Shown here: positions 5,285-6,022 of the stretch, one piece after another | Layout of the letters: each line of letters starts with the position of its first letter | Numbering within the stretch: the first letter of the stretch is position 1 | DNA from: Dehalococcoidia bacterium UBA2158 | GTDB lineage: Bacteria; Chloroflexota; Dehalococcoidia; Lucifugimonadales; UBA3495 | Assembly (NCBI GenBank): GCA_002328185.1 | Contig: DCWQ01000031.1 | Span: forward strand, 1-6,022 | Reading direction: 5' to 3' | DNA length: 6,022 nucleotides | Program-made: the position numbers and the translations under genes | The notes under the pieces: model-generated | The model's input: only the letters and a program-made list of their open reading frames with translations | Database searches by the model: none | Told to the model about the DNA's origin: nothing

Positions 5285-6022
5285 TCAAACTTTCGCTGCC
5301 GTGCATGTCTCTACGAATCTGGACGCCAGGCCCGGGCGGCTGCCCAGATGTATGTGTACGTATGAGGCCCAAACATTGCCGGTGCGGAATCCGTCGGGCC
5401 GGTTGTCCTGGTCAACCACTTTGTAGACCGATTCCCCGGCCGCTGGCTGCTGAACCAGCATGGACCAATGGAACTCGTGGCCCCGGACTCGCTGTCCCTT
5501 GAGCAGCACCGGGCTGTTGGAGCACGATTCGACCTCACGGTAACCCAGGGTCAGTCGGCTCCGGGACATGGCCGACTCGGCAGGAATTATCCCGATCATG
5601 GGATGGGTCACGCCTTCCAGGTCCGACAAGCTCTTGCCCAGGTACATCAAGCCGCCGCATTCCGCGTAGACCGGCACGCCCTTGGCCACCGCCTGGCGTA
5701 TGGACTCGTGCATCGGTACGTTCTGCGAGAGTTGGTCGGCGAACAATTCGGGGAACCCTCCGCCCAGGTATATACCGCCGACTCCAGGCGGCAACTTTTC
5801 ATCGTCCAATGGGCTGAATGGGACAATCTCCGCGCCCCAAGCGGAAAGCAAGTCGAGGGAATCCTGGTAATAGAAATTGAAGGCCATGTCTTGGGCCACC
5901 GCAATGGCGGTCCGAGCAGGTAGGGCTTCCTCCGGGTAGACGACCGGGGTAGCCTTGGGCGTGTTTGCCGATTGGGCCAGTTTCAATATAGCAGGCACGT
6001 CCATGGTTGCTTCGATCTGGTT
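5285..6022 (-). CDS. cbiA: Cobyrinate a,c-diamide synthase (CbiA/CobB), C-terminal part, 5' end cut by window
   Basis: The enzyme uses glutamine and ATP to amidate the a and c side chains of (hydrogeno)cobyrinate. The frame is open to the right edge, so 245 codons are visible. The in-frame ATG at 6004 is internal: the preceding codons (NQIEAT) continue the protein, and the N-terminal ATP-binding synthetase domain lies outside. What remains is the linker and the class I glutamine amidotransferase (GATase_3) domain. It shows AVAQDMAFNFYYQDSLDLL, typical of CbiA/CobB rather than CbiP/CobQ, GGIYLGGGFPELFA, the nucleophile in YAECGGLMYLG (C121 of the visible part), RGHEFHWS, and the catalytic-His region ASYVHIHLG (about H223). 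The stop is TGA at 5287-5285. As the most upstream visible gene it probably sits near the operon head, but earlier genes and any riboswitch cannot be seen. Confidence 0.95.
   Translation of the reverse strand, partial: NQIEATMDVPAILKLAQSANTPKATPVVYPEEALPARTAIAVAQDMAFNFYYQDSLDLLSAWGAEIVPFSPLDDEKLPPGVGGIYLGGGFPELFADQLSQNVPMHESIRQAVAKGVPVYAECGGLMYLGKSLSDLEGVTHPMIGIIPAESAMSRSRLTLGYREVESCSNSPVLLKGQRVRGHEFHWSMLVQQPAAGESVYKVVDQDNRPDGFRTGNVWASYVHIHLGSRPGLASRFVETCTAAKV

Noticed and set aside
6002..6004. ATG as the start of the cbiA frame
   Set aside because: The frame continues upstream to the window edge and the known protein has a large N-terminal domain, so this Met is internal.
1..6022. Cobalamin riboswitch, tRNA, CRISPR array or insertion sequence
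   Set aside because: No stretch long enough outside the genes exists for a riboswitch or tRNA, and I saw no direct-repeat array, transposase motif or terminal inverted repeats.

Overview
The window is a stretch of bacterial chromosome holding the late part of a cobalamin (vitamin B12) biosynthesis operon. All seven genes lie on the minus strand, so transcription runs from right to left. In that order they are: the C-terminal part of cobyrinate a,c-diamide synthase (cbiA/cobB, cut by the right edge), the corrinoid adenosyltransferase cobO, the lower-ligand base phosphoribosyltransferase cobT, cobalamin synthase cobS, adenosylcobinamide-phosphate synthase cbiB, the L-threonine-phosphate decarboxylase cobD, and an FMN-dependent PPOX-type flavoprotein (cut by the left edge). 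The plus-strand open frames are antisense shadows of these genes.

The genes make a sequential pathway. CbiA amidates the corrin ring and CobO adds the upper adenosyl ligand. CobD makes aminopropanol phosphate, CbiB attaches it, CobT activates the lower base as alpha-ribazole phosphate, and CobS joins the two halves. The cobinamide kinase/guanylyltransferase (CobU/CobP/CobY) and the cobyric acid synthase (CbiP/CobQ) needed to close the pathway are not in the window. No cobalamin riboswitch or promoter is visible; if they exist they should lie beyond the right edge, upstream of cbiA.

The operon is tightly packed. cobT/cobS overlap or abut, cobS/cbiB are about 20 nt apart, and cbiB/cobD are separated by about 15 nt. 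Two of the longer spacers, cbiA-cobO (31 nt) and cobO-cobT (35 nt), each carry a short perfect inverted repeat beside the next ribosome binding site. The last spacer, cobD to the PPOX gene (67 nt), has no convincing terminator.

The cob genes are GC-rich (hand counts of three sampled 60-base lines give about 66%), while the PPOX gene is lower (about 52% in three lines). Several starts appear to be non-ATG: TTG for cbiB and possibly CTG or GTG for cobS. The GC content, gene order and protein style fit an uncultured environmental bacterium, perhaps Chloroflexota (Dehalococcoidia-like), but that is a low-confidence guess. This is mostly a well-understood pathway. The points worth a second look are the unusual cobS start, the spacer hairpins, the active-site variation in CobD and the flavoprotein at the operon tail.
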